A DNA stretch of 64,000 nucleotides from Aliigemmobacter aestuarii (GTDB taxonomy: Bacteria; Pseudomonadota; Alphaproteobacteria; Rhodobacterales; Rhodobacteraceae). Below, in pieces: positions 7,293 to 15,762 of the stretch. Below the pieces are notes generated by a model. The model worked only from the letters and a program-made list of their open reading frames with translations. It did not search any database and had not been told where the DNA came from. The position numbers and the translations under genes were made by a program. Every line of letters begins with the position of its first letter. Position 1 is the first letter of the stretch. The DNA lies in assembly GCF_004799285.1 (NCBI RefSeq), contig NZ_SSND01000002.1, positions 124,001 to 188,000 of the forward strand. The letters are read 5' to 3'.

Positions 7293-9469
7293 TTCATCAT
7301 CTCCAGCGCGGCGGCCACGATCTGGTCGCGGCTTGGCATCGTGGCGGCATAGGCAGGGCCGGTCGCGATGAAGCTGTCCTCTGCCGTCACACGCGACAGG
7401 GGCACATCCGTCACTTCGTGGAAATGGGCCATCAGCGCCTCGGCCACGCCGCCGGAATGGCGCGTCTCGTCCACGATCAGGATGCGCCGCGCGCCCCCGA
7501 CCGCCGCCGTCAGCGCCTCTTTCGGCAGGGGCGACAGCCAGCGCGTGTCGATCACCCGTGCCTTTACCCCCTGCCCGGCCAGAAGCTGTTCGGCCTGGCG
7601 TGACAGGTAATACCCGTTGCCGAAGGTCACGATGGCCAGATCGTCGCCCGCGCCATGCACGCCCACCTCGCCCAAGGGGATAACCTCTGACGGATCGGGA
7701 TAAAGGCCCATCCAGCCACCGTCCTTGTCCGCGTGCAGGTCGCGCATCGGATAAAGCGCGATCGGCTCAAGGAACACCACGACGCGCTGTTCCTCGCGCG
7801 CAAGGCGCACGCATTCGCGGATCATCCGCGCCGCATCCGGCCCGTTTGACGGGCAGGCAAGGATCACCCCCGGAATGTCGCGCAAGACCGCGACCGAGTT
7901 GTCGTTGTGGAAATGCCCGCCGAACCCCTTCTGATACCCCAGCCCCGCGATGCGCAGCACCATCGGGTTGGTGAACTGTCCGTTGGAAAAGAACGGCAAA
8001 GTCGCCGCCTCGCCGCGGATCTGGTCTTCGGCATTGTGCAGATAGGCGAGGAACTGGATTTCGGGCATCGGCACGAACCCGTTCTGCGCCATGCCGATGG
8101 CAAGGCCCAGAATGGACTGTTCGTCCAGAAGCGTGTCGATCATCCGGTCGGGGCCGAACCGATGGATCAGTTTCTGTGTCACGCCATAGACGCCGCCCTT
8201 GCGGCCCACGTCCTCGCCCATCATGACGATCTCGCGGTGGGTCAGCATCAGGTCGGTCAGCGCCCAGTTGATCAGCCGCGACATGATCTGGGGTTCGGCC
8301 ATCGCCTTCATGTCGCCGCCAAAGGCCGCTGCGCGCGCCTCGGCCGTTGGGCCGTTCGTCGGGCGGCAATCGCGCCGTGGTGGGACAAGCGAGGCCATCA
8401 CATCGACGGCGGTCTTCAGCCGAGGCCGGGTGACGGCCTGATCTGCCACGCGGACGACGCGGGCGTTGGTTTCCTCGTAGACGACAAGCGCCTGATCGGG
8501 GGTCATCACTCCCGCCTGATCCAGAAGCCGAACGGAATGCAGCAGCGGATCGTTCGCCTCTTCGGCCTCCACCTCCTCGCGGGAAAGGTAGGTCGTCGGC
8601 ACATCGGCGCCCGCGTGGCCATAAAGCCGGATGGTGCCGATGTGCAGGAACGCGGGCTTGCGGCGGCGGCGGACGTAATCCGCGGCCTCAAGCGCGACCA
8701 GATAGGTCTGATAGATGTCCAGACCGTCGGCCCGGAAGTATTTCAGGCCGGGCCGATGGGCGAAACTCGCCTCGATCCAGCCCTTCGGAGTCTTGGTGGA
8801 AATGCCGATCCCGTTGTCCTCGCAGACGAAAAGAAGCGGCAGGGGGATCGACTGGAACGAGGTCCACTGCGCCGTGTTGAACGCACCCTGCGCGGTTGAA
8901 TGGTTCGCGCTGGCGTCCCCGAAGCTGCAATAGACGATGGCGTCCTCGGGGTATTCGGCGTGTTCCGGCCGGTGACGCCGGGCGGCGCCGATGGAATAGG
9001 CCGCCCCCACCGCCTTGGGCAGGTGGCTGGCGATGGTCGAGGTCTGCGGTGGGATGGCCAGCGCCTTTGACCCCAGCACCTTGTGCCGCCCGCCGGAAAT
9101 CGGGTCCTCGGAGGACGAGGCGAAGGACAGAAGCATGTCCCAGGCGGGTGTCTGGCCCGGCACCTGGCTGGCGCGCGCGATCTGGAAGGCCGCATCGCGG
9201 TAGTGCAGGAAGGCCGGATCGGTCGGGCGCAGCGCCAGCGCCACGGCGGCGAGCCCTTCGTGCCCCGAAGATCCGATCGTGTAGAACCCCTGCCCCGCCC
9301 GCTGCATCACCCGGCTTTGCCGGTCCAGCGCCCGCGTCAGACAGCCGGCGCGATAGGCCGCGACCGCCAGAAACGGCGAAAGCGGCCCCTCGGGGAGCCG
9401 CCCATGCGGAAAGTCCCGCGCCGCAACGCGACGCAGGAAATTGTCGTGAACGATGTCGGCGCGATCCAT
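7289..9469 (-). CDS. 2-oxoacid dehydrogenase E1 component, fused alpha and beta
   Basis: 726 residues. Roughly residues 1-370 are the alpha-type thiamine-diphosphate domain (RDAAFQIAR, and GDASANHST followed by EDNGIGISTKTPKGW), and the rest is the beta-type domain (MMGEDVGRKGGVYGVTQ, DTLLDEQSILGLAIGMA, FGGHFHNDNSVAVLRD, VDETRHSGGVAEAL). Decarboxylases of this type pass an acyl group to a lipoyl E2, yet no E2 or E3 gene is adjacent. Placement between glutaryl-CoA dehydrogenase and the aminoadipate-semialdehyde dehydrogenase makes 2-oxoadipate the best substrate guess; branched-chain 2-oxoacids are the alternative. The stop overlaps the start of the FabD-like gene by 4 bases. Confidence 0.8.
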   Translation of the reverse strand: MDRADIVHDNFLRRVAARDFPHGRLPEGPLSPFLAVAAYRAGCLTRALDRQSRVMQRAGQGFYTIGSSGHEGLAAVALALRPTDPAFLHYRDAAFQIARASQVPGQTPAWDMLLSFASSSEDPISGGRHKVLGSKALAIPPQTSTIASHLPKAVGAAYSIGAARRHRPEHAEYPEDAIVYCSFGDASANHSTAQGAFNTAQWTSFQSIPLPLLFVCEDNGIGISTKTPKGWIEASFAHRPGLKYFRADGLDIYQTYLVALEAADYVRRRRKPAFLHIGTIRLYGHAGADVPTTYLSREEVEAEEANDPLLHSVRLLDQAGVMTPDQALVVYEETNARVVRVADQAVTRPRLKTAVDVMASLVPPRRDCRPTNGPTAEARAAAFGGDMKAMAEPQIMSRLINWALTDLMLTHREIVMMGEDVGRKGGVYGVTQKLIHRFGPDRMIDTLLDEQSILGLAIGMAQNGFVPMPEIQFLAYLHNAEDQIRGEAATLPFFSNGQFTNPMVLRIAGLGYQKGFGGHFHNDNSVAVLRDIPGVILACPSNGPDAARMIRECVRLAREEQRVVVFLEPIALYPMRDLHADKDGGWMGLYPDPSEVIPLGEVGVHGAGDDLAIVTFGNGYYLSRQAEQLLAGQGVKARVIDTRWLSPLPKEALTAAVGGARRILIVDETRHSGGVAEALMAHFHEVTDVPLSRVTAEDSFIATGPAYAATMPSRDQIVAAALEMMK

Positions 9470-9509
9470 GCCGCCCCTTTCCTTCCTGTCTGCCCCGGTT
9501 CAGCCGCTG

Positions 9510-9559
9510 CCGATCTTTCTGCGAAAGATCGGACTGCCGGGTTTTCTGCGAAAACCCGG
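9510..9559. repeat. two tandem 9-bp hairpins with the same CTGCG loop
   Basis: Hairpin 1 (9510-9532) has arm CCGATCTTT and hairpin 2 (9537-9559) arm CCGGGTTTT; both enclose the loop CTGCG and are 4 bases apart. They lie in the 100-base gap between gcdH and the E1 gene on the minus strand, just after the gcdH stop. Without T-tracts they look more like processing or stability elements than simple terminators. Related CTGCG-centred palindromes occur at 40612-40720. Confidence 0.7.
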
Positions 9560-9569
9560 CCTCTCCGGA

Positions 9570-10778
9570 TCAGAAGAACGCCTGCAGCCCGGTGACGGCA
9601 CGGCCGAGGATCAGCGCGTGCACGTCATGCGTGCCTTCGTAGGTGTTGACGGTTTCCAGGTTCACCATGTGGCGGATGACCTGGAAATCCTCCTGGATCC
9701 CGTTGCCGCCGTGCATGTCGCGGGCGTGGCGCGCGATTTCCAGAGCCTTGCCGCAGTTGTTGCGCTTGATGACCGAGATCATTTCGGGCGCGGCATTGGC
9801 CTCGTCCATCAGGCGGCCCACGCGCAGGCAGCCCTGAAGGCCCAGGCTGATGTCGGTCAGCATGTTCGCCAGTTTCAGCTGGTAAAGCTGCGTGCCGGCG
9901 ATCGGCTTGTTGAACTGCTTGCGGTCAAGGCCGTACTGACGGGCGGCATGCATGCAGAACTCGGCCGCGCCCATCACACCCCAGGCAATGCCATAGCGGG
10001 CACGGTTGAGGCAGCCGAACGGCCCCTTCAGCCCCTCGACGTTGGGCAGCAGCGCGTCCTCGCCGACCTCGACATCCTTCATCACGATCTCGCCGGTCAC
10101 CGAAGCCCGGAGGGAGAGCTTGCCCCCGATCTTCGGCGCCGTGAGACCCTTCGTGCCCTTGTCGAGCACAAAGCCCCTGATCTTGCCGCCATGCGCCTCG
10201 GACTTGGCCCAGACGACGAACACATCCGCGATGGGTGCGTTCGAGATCCACATCTTCGACCCGTTCAGGACATAGCCGCCGGCCGTCTTGCGGGCGACCG
10301 TCTTCATCCCGGCCGGGTCCGACCCGGCATCGGGTTCGGTCAGGCCGAAGCAGCCGATCCATTCGCCCGACGCCAGTTTCGGCAGGTATTTGCGGCGCTG
10401 TTCCTCGCTGCCGTAGGCATAGATCGGATACATCACCAGGGACGACTGCACCGACATCATCGACCGGTATCCGCTGTCCACCCGTTCGACCTCGCGGGCG
10501 ACCAGGCCATAGGCCACATAGGACGCGCCCAACCCGCCGTATTCCTCGGGGATGGTCACCCCCAGAAGGCCCATCTCGCCCATCTCGCGGAAGATCGCCG
10601 GATCGGTGGATTCCTCGCGATAGGCGGCAATGACGCGGGATTGAAGCTTGTCCTGCGCATAGGCGCGGGCGGCATCGCGCAGCATCCGTTCGTCTTCGGT
10701 CAGCTGGTCGTTCAGGCGGAAAGGGTCTTCCCAGTCAAAGCGACCAAGATCGGGGGCGTCCTTCGGCTTAAGGGCCAT
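9570..10778 (-). CDS. gcdH: glutaryl-CoA dehydrogenase
   Basis: 402 residues. An acyl-CoA dehydrogenase with the glutaryl-CoA features: substrate-pocket region [54 protein letters not shown], and the catalytic glutamate in [17 protein letters not shown] (about E381). It oxidatively decarboxylates glutaryl-CoA to crotonyl-CoA, passing electrons through ETF to ETF-ubiquinone oxidoreductase (a copy lies at 58426). The start at 10778 is preceded by GGAG at a 6-base spacing; an ATG 12 bases upstream is less well placed. It is first in the minus-strand block and diverges from a LysR-family gene, the usual gcdH/gcdR pairing. Confidence 0.95.
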   Translation of the reverse strand: MALKPKDAPDLGRFDWEDPFRLNDQLTEDERMLRDAARAYAQDKLQSRVIAAYREESTDPAIFREMGEMGLLGVTIPEEYGGLGASYVAYGLVAREVERVDSGYRSMMSVQSSLVMYPIYAYGSEEQRRKYLPKLASGEWIGCFGLTEPDAGSDPAGMKTVARKTAGGYVLNGSKMWISNAPIADVFVVWAKSEAHGGKIRGFVLDKGTKGLTAPKIGGKLSLRASVTGEIVMKDVEVGEDALLPNVEGLKGPFGCLNRARYGIAWGVMGAAEFCMHAARQYGLDRKQFNKPIAGTQLYQLKLANMLTDISLGLQGCLRVGRLMDEANAAPEMISVIKRNNCGKALEIARHARDMHGGNGIQEDFQVIRHMVNLETVNTYEGTHDVHALILGRAVTGLQAFF

Positions 10779-10836
10779 GGCGGGCTCCATTTCGCTGGAT
10801 TTTCAGATTGCCGTGACGATACTATATCAAGACAGC

Positions 10837-10858
10837 CGCGAATAACCCATTTTTCGCG
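10837..10858. promoter_or_regulatory. inverted repeat in the gcdH/LysR divergent promoter
   Basis: CGCGAA, 10 bases, TTCGCG: a dyad of the size LysR-type regulators use, 25 bases before the regulator start and within the 104-base divergent gap. It is a candidate binding site for autoregulation and control of gcdH. Short palindromes are common in GC-rich DNA. Confidence 0.35.
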
Positions 10859-10882
10859 CCTTTCTATGAGGTTTTGGAATAC

Positions 10883-11800
10883 ATGGCCACGCCGCGGCGC
10901 CTTCTGCCCTCGCTCAGCCAGCTTGCCGCCTTTGAATCGGTCTGTCGGACCGGGTCGACGCTGGCCGCGGCAGGGGACCTGAACCTGACCCAGGGCGCGG
11001 TCAGCCGCCTGATCCAGAACCTCGAATCCCAGCTGGGTGTCGCGCTTTTCCTGCGCGAGGGCCGGCGGCTGGTGCCGACCGATGCAGCGACGGCCTATGC
11101 CCGCGACGTTTCGCGCGCGATGGACCTGATCAGCCGCGGGTCGATGCGGGTGCGGTCGACCCCCGGCGGCGGAACGCTGGCACTGTCGATCCTGCCCACC
11201 TTCGGCACACGCTGGCTTGCGCCGAGGCTGCCCGGTTTCCTGGCCCAACATCCCGGGATCACGATCAACCTGGGCACCCGTCTGAGGCCCTTCGACTTCG
11301 ATGGCGAGGGCTTTGACGCCGCCATCCATTTCGGCGAGAGGACCTGGCCGGATGCGGGATATGCGCGGCTTTTCGGTGAACGGATGATCGCCTGCTGCGC
11401 GCCGGGATTCCGCGCCAGCCATCCGATCGCGGCGGCGGCCGACCTGATCGGCCTGCCCCTTCTGCAACTGGAAACGCGGCCCGGTGCCTGGGCCGACTGG
11501 CTGGCCCATCACGGGGTGATGGAACCGGCACCGCAGGGCATGCTGTTCGACCAGTTCGCACCGATGATCCAGGCGGCGATCTACGGCATGGGTGTGGCGC
11601 TGCTGCCGGAATTCCTGGCGCGCACGGAACTGGCCGAGGGCCGCCTGATCGGGGCCTGGGGCGGCGCGGTTCCCGGACGGGGCAGCTATTGGCTGGTCTG
11701 GCCGCTGGCCGGCGGGGATTACCCGCCTCTGGTGGCGTTCCGGCAATGGCTTGTGTCCGAGGTGCAGGGCACCGGCCCCGAAGACATGCTGCCGCGCTGA
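10883..11800 (+). CDS. LysR-family transcriptional regulator (GcvA-like, probable regulator of gcdH)
   Basis: 305 residues. The N-terminal winged helix-turn-helix is clear (LSQLAAFESVCRTGSTLAAA then LNLTQGAVSRLIQNLESQLG), followed by a substrate-binding domain starting near residue 95 (LALSILPTFGTRWLAPRLPGF) of the GcvA subgroup. I placed the start at the ATG at 10883; an upstream in-frame TTG at 10874 is unlikely. Divergence from glutaryl-CoA dehydrogenase suggests that it senses a metabolite such as glutarate or a lysine breakdown product (inference). No symbol is assigned because binding was not shown. Confidence 0.88.
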   Translation: MATPRRLLPSLSQLAAFESVCRTGSTLAAAGDLNLTQGAVSRLIQNLESQLGVALFLREGRRLVPTDAATAYARDVSRAMDLISRGSMRVRSTPGGGTLALSILPTFGTRWLAPRLPGFLAQHPGITINLGTRLRPFDFDGEGFDAAIHFGERTWPDAGYARLFGERMIACCAPGFRASHPIAAAADLIGLPLLQLETRPGAWADWLAHHGVMEPAPQGMLFDQFAPMIQAAIYGMGVALLPEFLARTELAEGRLIGAWGGAVPGRGSYWLVWPLAGGDYPPLVAFRQWLVSEVQGTGPEDMLPR

Positions 11801-11814
11801 CCGCCCTCAGGGCG

Positions 11815-11845
11815 AAACAAAAAAACCCCGGCCGATGGCCGGGGT
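11815..11845 (-). terminator. Rho-independent terminator of trcR
   Basis: On the minus strand the stem ACCCCGGCC / GGCCGGGGT with a 3-base loop is followed by a run of seven Ts. It is placed 35 bases after the trcR stop. On the plus strand the LysR gene message could also run into the stem, but without a T-tract. Confidence 0.85.
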
Positions 11846-11880
11846 CCTGGTCTGCGGTCCCGAGACGGGCCGGCGACGGA

Positions 11881-12636
11881 TCAGCGACGGTCGTCGTCGT
11901 CCTCGTCGTCCTCATCATCGTCGGGCAGGTTGAAGAAGCTGTCGGCGTCCGAATAATCGGCGGGGCTTTCGGGTTCTTCCTTTTCGGTCAGGGTGAAGCT
12001 TTCCAGACCCGCGATCGACGACGGAATCCGCGGTTCGGCCGCCATGCCCAGCGACTGTTCCGTCGACACCAGCTTGCGGCGTTCGTCATCGCTCATCACG
12101 ACGCCATCGGCGGCCTTGCGGCGGGCGGCGGCCTGCACGGCGGCGTCCAGTTCCGACTGCTTGCACAGGCCAAGCGCGACCGGGTCGATCGGGGTGATCT
12201 GGCCGATGTTCCAGTGCGTGCGTTCGCGGATCGACTGGATCGTCGGCTTGGTCGTGCCGACCAGCTTGCCGATGGCCCCGTCAGAAAGTTCGGGATGGAA
12301 CTTGACCAGCCACAGGATCGCGGCCGGGCGGTCCTGGCGCTTGGACAGGGGGGTATAGCGCGGGCCGCGGCGCTTTTCCTCGCCCGCGGCGGCGGGGTTG
12401 TGCTTCAGCCGAAGCTTGTAGGCGGGATCGGCCTCGCCCTTCTTGATCTCGTCGGCGTCAAGCTGGTTGTTCGCGATCGGGTCAAAGCCCTTCACGCCCC
12501 CGGCCACGTCGCCATCGGCGATGCCCTGGACTTCCAGTTCGTGCAGGCCGCAGAAGTCGGCGACTTGCTTGAAGGTCAGCGTGGTGTTGTCCACCAGCCA
12601 GACGGCGGTTGCCTTGGCCATCAACGGCTTTGACAT
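11881..12636 (-). CDS. trcR: DUF1013 protein, cell cycle transcriptional regulator TrcR
   Basis: 251 residues. Sequence VWLVDNTTLTFKQVADFCGLHELEVQGIADG, the PAYKLRLKHNPAA region and a second helix-turn-helix-like stretch (FHPELSDGAIGKLVGTTKPTIQ) are characteristic of the alphaproteobacterial DUF1013 family, named TrcR for its role in cell-cycle transcription. The C-terminus ends in a very acidic tail rich in Asp (about the last 12 residues). GGAGAG lies just upstream of the start. It is a single-gene transcript with its own terminator. Confidence 0.88.
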   Translation of the reverse strand: MSKPLMAKATAVWLVDNTTLTFKQVADFCGLHELEVQGIADGDVAGGVKGFDPIANNQLDADEIKKGEADPAYKLRLKHNPAAAGEEKRRGPRYTPLSKRQDRPAAILWLVKFHPELSDGAIGKLVGTTKPTIQSIRERTHWNIGQITPIDPVALGLCKQSELDAAVQAAARRKAADGVVMSDDERRKLVSTEQSLGMAAEPRIPSSIAGLESFTLTEKEEPESPADYSDADSFFNLPDDDEDDEDDDDRR

Positions 12637-12760
12637 CGGATCTCTCCTTTACAAATCTCTCCCGTGCCGGGAAAACGGCTGCGGGCGAGGCCCGCGATTT
12701 CCACGTTTTCGGGGAATTCGTGCCGTATATAGTGCCGTTCCAGTTCAGAGGAAAGAGAAA

Positions 12761-13414
12761 ATGCGCCAGCTTGCAACCGCCCTGTCGATGCTTGCAGCGA
12801 TGGCCTTCGCCAGCCCCGGCGCGGCGCGGGCCGAGGGCGAGGCGGCCGGGGATTTCGACTATTACGTGATGGCGCTGTCCTGGTCGCCGAACTGGTGCAC
12901 GCTGGAAGGCGATGCGCGGGGCGCGCCCGAATGTGACGGCCGCCGCGATCTGGCCTTCACGCTGCACGGGCTCTGGCCGCAATATGAGGACGGCTGGCCT
13001 AGCTTCTGCCGCACCGCCGAACGCGACCCGACGCGCAGCCAGTCCGACGGGATGGCCGACATCATGGGAAGTTCGGGGCTGGCCTGGTACCAGTGGAAAA
13101 AGCACGGGCGCTGTTCCGGCCTTTCGGCCACCGAATATTATGCCACCATGCGGCAAGCCGTCGAAAGCGTGACGGTACCGCCCGTCTTTTCGCAGATGAC
13201 CAAGACGCTGAAGGTTCCCGCCGAAGTGATCGAAGGCGCCTTCCTCGAATCCAACCCCGGCATGACCCGCGACCAGATCACCATCACCTGCAAGGACGGC
13301 TTCATCCAGGAGGTCCGGATCTGCCTGACGAAGGATCTGGAGCCGCGCCGCTGCGGCGACGACGTGATCCGCGACTGCCGGATGAAGGATGCGATCCTGG
13401 GGGCGATCCGCTAG
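12761..13414 (+). CDS. secreted ribonuclease T2
   Basis: 217 residues with a signal peptide (about 1-24, ending AARA). Both catalytic segments of the T2 family are present: CAS I as FTLHGLWPQ (H69) and CAS II as WKKHGRCS (H115). Enzymes of this family cut RNA endonucleolytically to 2',3'-cyclic phosphates, in the periplasm or outside the cell, mainly for nutrient scavenging. Several cysteine residues suggest disulfides. It is a single gene, divergent from trcR, with GAGGAAAGAG before the start. Confidence 0.93.
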   Translation: MRQLATALSMLAAMAFASPGAARAEGEAAGDFDYYVMALSWSPNWCTLEGDARGAPECDGRRDLAFTLHGLWPQYEDGWPSFCRTAERDPTRSQSDGMADIMGSSGLAWYQWKKHGRCSGLSATEYYATMRQAVESVTVPPVFSQMTKTLKVPAEVIEGAFLESNPGMTRDQITITCKDGFIQEVRICLTKDLEPRRCGDDVIRDCRMKDAILGAIR

Positions 13415-13447
13415 GCCCGCCCCCCGACGCGGCCCAGCCCCCTGCGG

Positions 13448-14575
13448 TCACATCTCGGCCAGACGGACGCGCCGCCCCTCGCGCGCGGACAGCGCGATGG
13501 CGTGGATCGCCTTCTCGATCTCCAGCCCCGCGGTGAAATCCAGCGCGGGGCGCGTATTGTCGCGGATCGCCCGCAAGAAGCCCGCCAGTTCGATCACCTT
13601 CAGATCGTTGAAACCAAGCTGATGCCCCGGCGCGGGGCAGAAGGCACCATAGGGCGGATGTTCCGGCGCGGTCAGGATCGTCGTGAACCCCTGCGTGGCC
13701 TTGTCGCCGCGGTTGCGGAACAACTGCAACTCGTTCATCCGCTCCTGATCGAAGATCACCATGCCCTCGGTGCCGTGCACTTCGAACCCCAGGCGGCTTT
13801 TCCGCCCCCAAGCGCTGCGCGAGGCGGTGAAGATCCCCTTCACCCCGCTGACAAAGGTCAGAAGCGCGCTGGCCGCGTCCTCGTTCTCGACCGGCGCCGC
13901 GCCGCTGCCGTCGGACAGGGGGCGCGTCTTGTGGATCGTGTCGATCTCGCCCAGGACGCTGTCGATTGGCCCGGCAAGGCCGGTCAGCAGGGAAATCAGG
14001 TGACAGCCAATATCGCCCAGGGCCCCGAGGCCCGCATCCTTCAGCCGGGCGCGCCAGGTCCAGGGCAACGCCGGGTCGGCCTGATAATCCTCGTCCACCC
14101 AACCCCGCACATGAACGACGCGCCCGATCGCGCCGTCCGCGACTAGGCGGCAGGCGTGGGCAAAGGCCGGGTTGGCGGTATAGTTGTAGCCAAGCTGCGT
14201 TTTCAGGCCCGAGGCACGGGCAGCAGCCTCCATCGCGCGGGCACCCTCAAGCGAAAGCGCCATCGGCTTTTCACACCAGACGTGCTTGCCCGCGGCCAGC
14301 GCCGCCAGCGCCATTTCGCTGTGCATCCCGTTCGGCGTGGTGATCGAGACGACCTGCACCCGCGGATCGGCGACCAGATCGCGCCAGTCGGCGGTGGCGC
14401 GTGCAAAGCCGAATTGCGCGCCCATCTCGGCGGCCTTTTCGGCGGGCGTATCGGCCAGCACCTCAAGCCGCACGCCCGGCACGTCGCCCATCACCGCGCG
14501 CACCGTCCGATAGGCCAGCGCATGCGCCTTGCCCATGAACCCCGTGCCGATCAGCCCGACCCCGATGTCATTCAT
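13448..14575 (-). CDS. Gfo/Idh/MocA family oxidoreductase (MocA-like)
   Basis: 375 residues. The N-terminal NAD(P) fold (GLIGTGFMGKAH) and the GKHVWCEKPMALSLEGA motif with the catalytic Lys of the EKP triplet define the family, followed by the beta-sheet substrate domain. Members oxidise sugars, inositols and inosamines; MocA of the Sinorhizobium rhizopine pathway belongs here. It is last in a four-gene minus-strand operon with the desaturase-like, Rieske and PanB-like genes, and its start overlaps the PanB-like stop by 8 bases. The substrate is not known; a cyclitol or amino-cyclitol is the contextual guess. Confidence 0.88.
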   Translation of the reverse strand: MNDIGVGLIGTGFMGKAHALAYRTVRAVMGDVPGVRLEVLADTPAEKAAEMGAQFGFARATADWRDLVADPRVQVVSITTPNGMHSEMALAALAAGKHVWCEKPMALSLEGARAMEAAARASGLKTQLGYNYTANPAFAHACRLVADGAIGRVVHVRGWVDEDYQADPALPWTWRARLKDAGLGALGDIGCHLISLLTGLAGPIDSVLGEIDTIHKTRPLSDGSGAAPVENEDAASALLTFVSGVKGIFTASRSAWGRKSRLGFEVHGTEGMVIFDQERMNELQLFRNRGDKATQGFTTILTAPEHPPYGAFCPAPGHQLGFNDLKVIELAGFLRAIRDNTRPALDFTAGLEIEKAIHAIALSAREGRRVRLAEM

Positions 14576-15365
14576 CGCCCAAACCCTTCACAAACGCCTC
14601 GAATTCCGCATCCGACACGGCAACGTCATGTTCCGGCCCCGGATAGCGGCCTGCCTTCACATCGGCGACGAATTCGCCGAAGGCGGCGACACGTTCGGCC
14701 TGCAACCGGTCGTATTCCGCGCGGAAGTTGCGATAGGTCCTGGCGTGGCGCGGGCGATGTCCGCGGGTGCATCCCAGCACATCCTCGGCAAAAAGATACT
14801 GCGCATCCGTGGCCGAACCCGCCCCCATGCCGAATGTGACAAGCGGGGACCGCCGCGACAGTTCCGCGCCGACCTTCGCGGGCACGACCTCAAGCTCGAC
14901 CGCGACCGCGCCCGCCTGTTCCAGCGCGCACATGTCCCGCCAGACCGACAGCGCCGACGCGGCGGTCTTGCCCACGGCCCGGAACCCGCCGGTCCAGGTG
15001 GCCTTCGACGGCACCAGCCCGACATGACCGACGACCGGCAGGCCCTCGGCCGCGAGCCTGCGCACGGTGTCAAGCGAGGCGCCGCAGTAATAGGCGTCGC
15101 CCCCCACGGCACGGGCGGCAAAGGCCGCGCGCAGGTAATCCTCTGCCGTGACGAGTTCACCGTAGAGAAGCCCCACCTGCACGAAACAGTCGCCCGCCGC
15201 CTCGCGCATCTGGGGCGTCCAGACGGGCGCGATGATCGACAGGACATCGACCCCGGCGGCCGAGGCAGCAGCGGCCTCTTCCACCGTCTCGACATAAAGC
15301 ATGGACAGCACCCGCTGCCCCTTGGCGGCCCGCAGGTCGGCCACCGTCATCCGGTTGTTGCGCAT
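14568..15365 (-). CDS. PanB-like enzyme (ketopantoate hydroxymethyltransferase / PEP mutase superfamily)
   Basis: 265 residues. The barrel motifs MTVADLRAAKGQRVLSMLYVET and LPVVGHVGLVPSKATWTGGFRA correspond to PanB, which adds a hydroxymethyl group from methylene-tetrahydrofolate to a 2-oxoacid. It is divergent, however: the usual DSLGMV-like metal-binding segment reads DVLSIIAPVWTPQ, and no panC is near. Sitting between a MocE-like ferredoxin and a MocA-like dehydrogenase, it is more likely a pathway-specific aldolase or lyase than the pantothenate enzyme. GGGAGG precedes the start. It is co-transcribed with its neighbours, 8 bases overlapping the next gene. Confidence 0.7.
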   Translation of the reverse strand: MRNNRMTVADLRAAKGQRVLSMLYVETVEEAAAASAAGVDVLSIIAPVWTPQMREAAGDCFVQVGLLYGELVTAEDYLRAAFAARAVGGDAYYCGASLDTVRRLAAEGLPVVGHVGLVPSKATWTGGFRAVGKTAASALSVWRDMCALEQAGAVAVELEVVPAKVGAELSRRSPLVTFGMGAGSATDAQYLFAEDVLGCTRGHRPRHARTYRNFRAEYDRLQAERVAAFGEFVADVKAGRYPGPEHDVAVSDAEFEAFVKGLGDE

Positions 15366-15436
15366 GAATGGCGGCCTCCCTGCCGCAGATGCACCAAGGG
15401 CGGCCCTCCCGCGGCCCCTCCTTGCCTTCTCGAGCC

Positions 15437-15751
15437 TCAGCCCAAGTCGATGAAGACGCGCCCGCCCTCGACCTTGACGGGAAAGGTCTTGAGGTTGACG
15501 CAGACCGGGGCGCGTTTCGCCTCGCCGGTGCGATAGTCGAACTGGCCGTTATGCTTGGGACATTCGATCAGATGGCCCATCACCAGGCCGTCGCACAGAT
15601 GCACGTCTTCATGCGTGCATTTCCCGGCGGTGGCGAAGAAGTCACCTTCGGGAGAATGGTAGATGGCGAAGGTCTGTGTGCCGTGGTCGAAGCGGATCAG
15701 GTCCTCTTCGTCGATGTCATCGGTGGCGCAGGCGTCGATCCATTGGCTCAT
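15437..15751 (-). CDS. MocE-family Rieske-type [2Fe-2S] ferredoxin
   Basis: 104 residues. The Rieske cluster ligands are C45-x-H47 (CTHEDVHLCDG) and C64-x2-H67 (CPKHNGQFD). Such small soluble ferredoxins feed electrons to a partner oxygenase. It follows the desaturase-fold gene immediately, the arrangement of mocD-mocE in rhizobial rhizopine catabolism. I chose the start with GAGGA 8 bases upstream (MSQWIDAC); an ATG 15 bases earlier overlaps the desaturase stop as ATGA and would give five extra residues. The ferredoxin reductase expected for the system (MocF role) is not in this cluster. Confidence 0.9.
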   Translation of the reverse strand: MSQWIDACATDDIDEEDLIRFDHGTQTFAIYHSPEGDFFATAGKCTHEDVHLCDGLVMGHLIECPKHNGQFDYRTGEAKRAPVCVNLKTFPVKVEGGRVFIDLG

Positions 15752-15762
15752 GTCATGGGTCC

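Noticed and set aside
14568-15365. Annotation of the PanB-like gene as the pantothenate enzyme PanB
   Set aside because: The metal-site segment is altered, no panC is near and the operon is catabolic, so only a family-level name is given.
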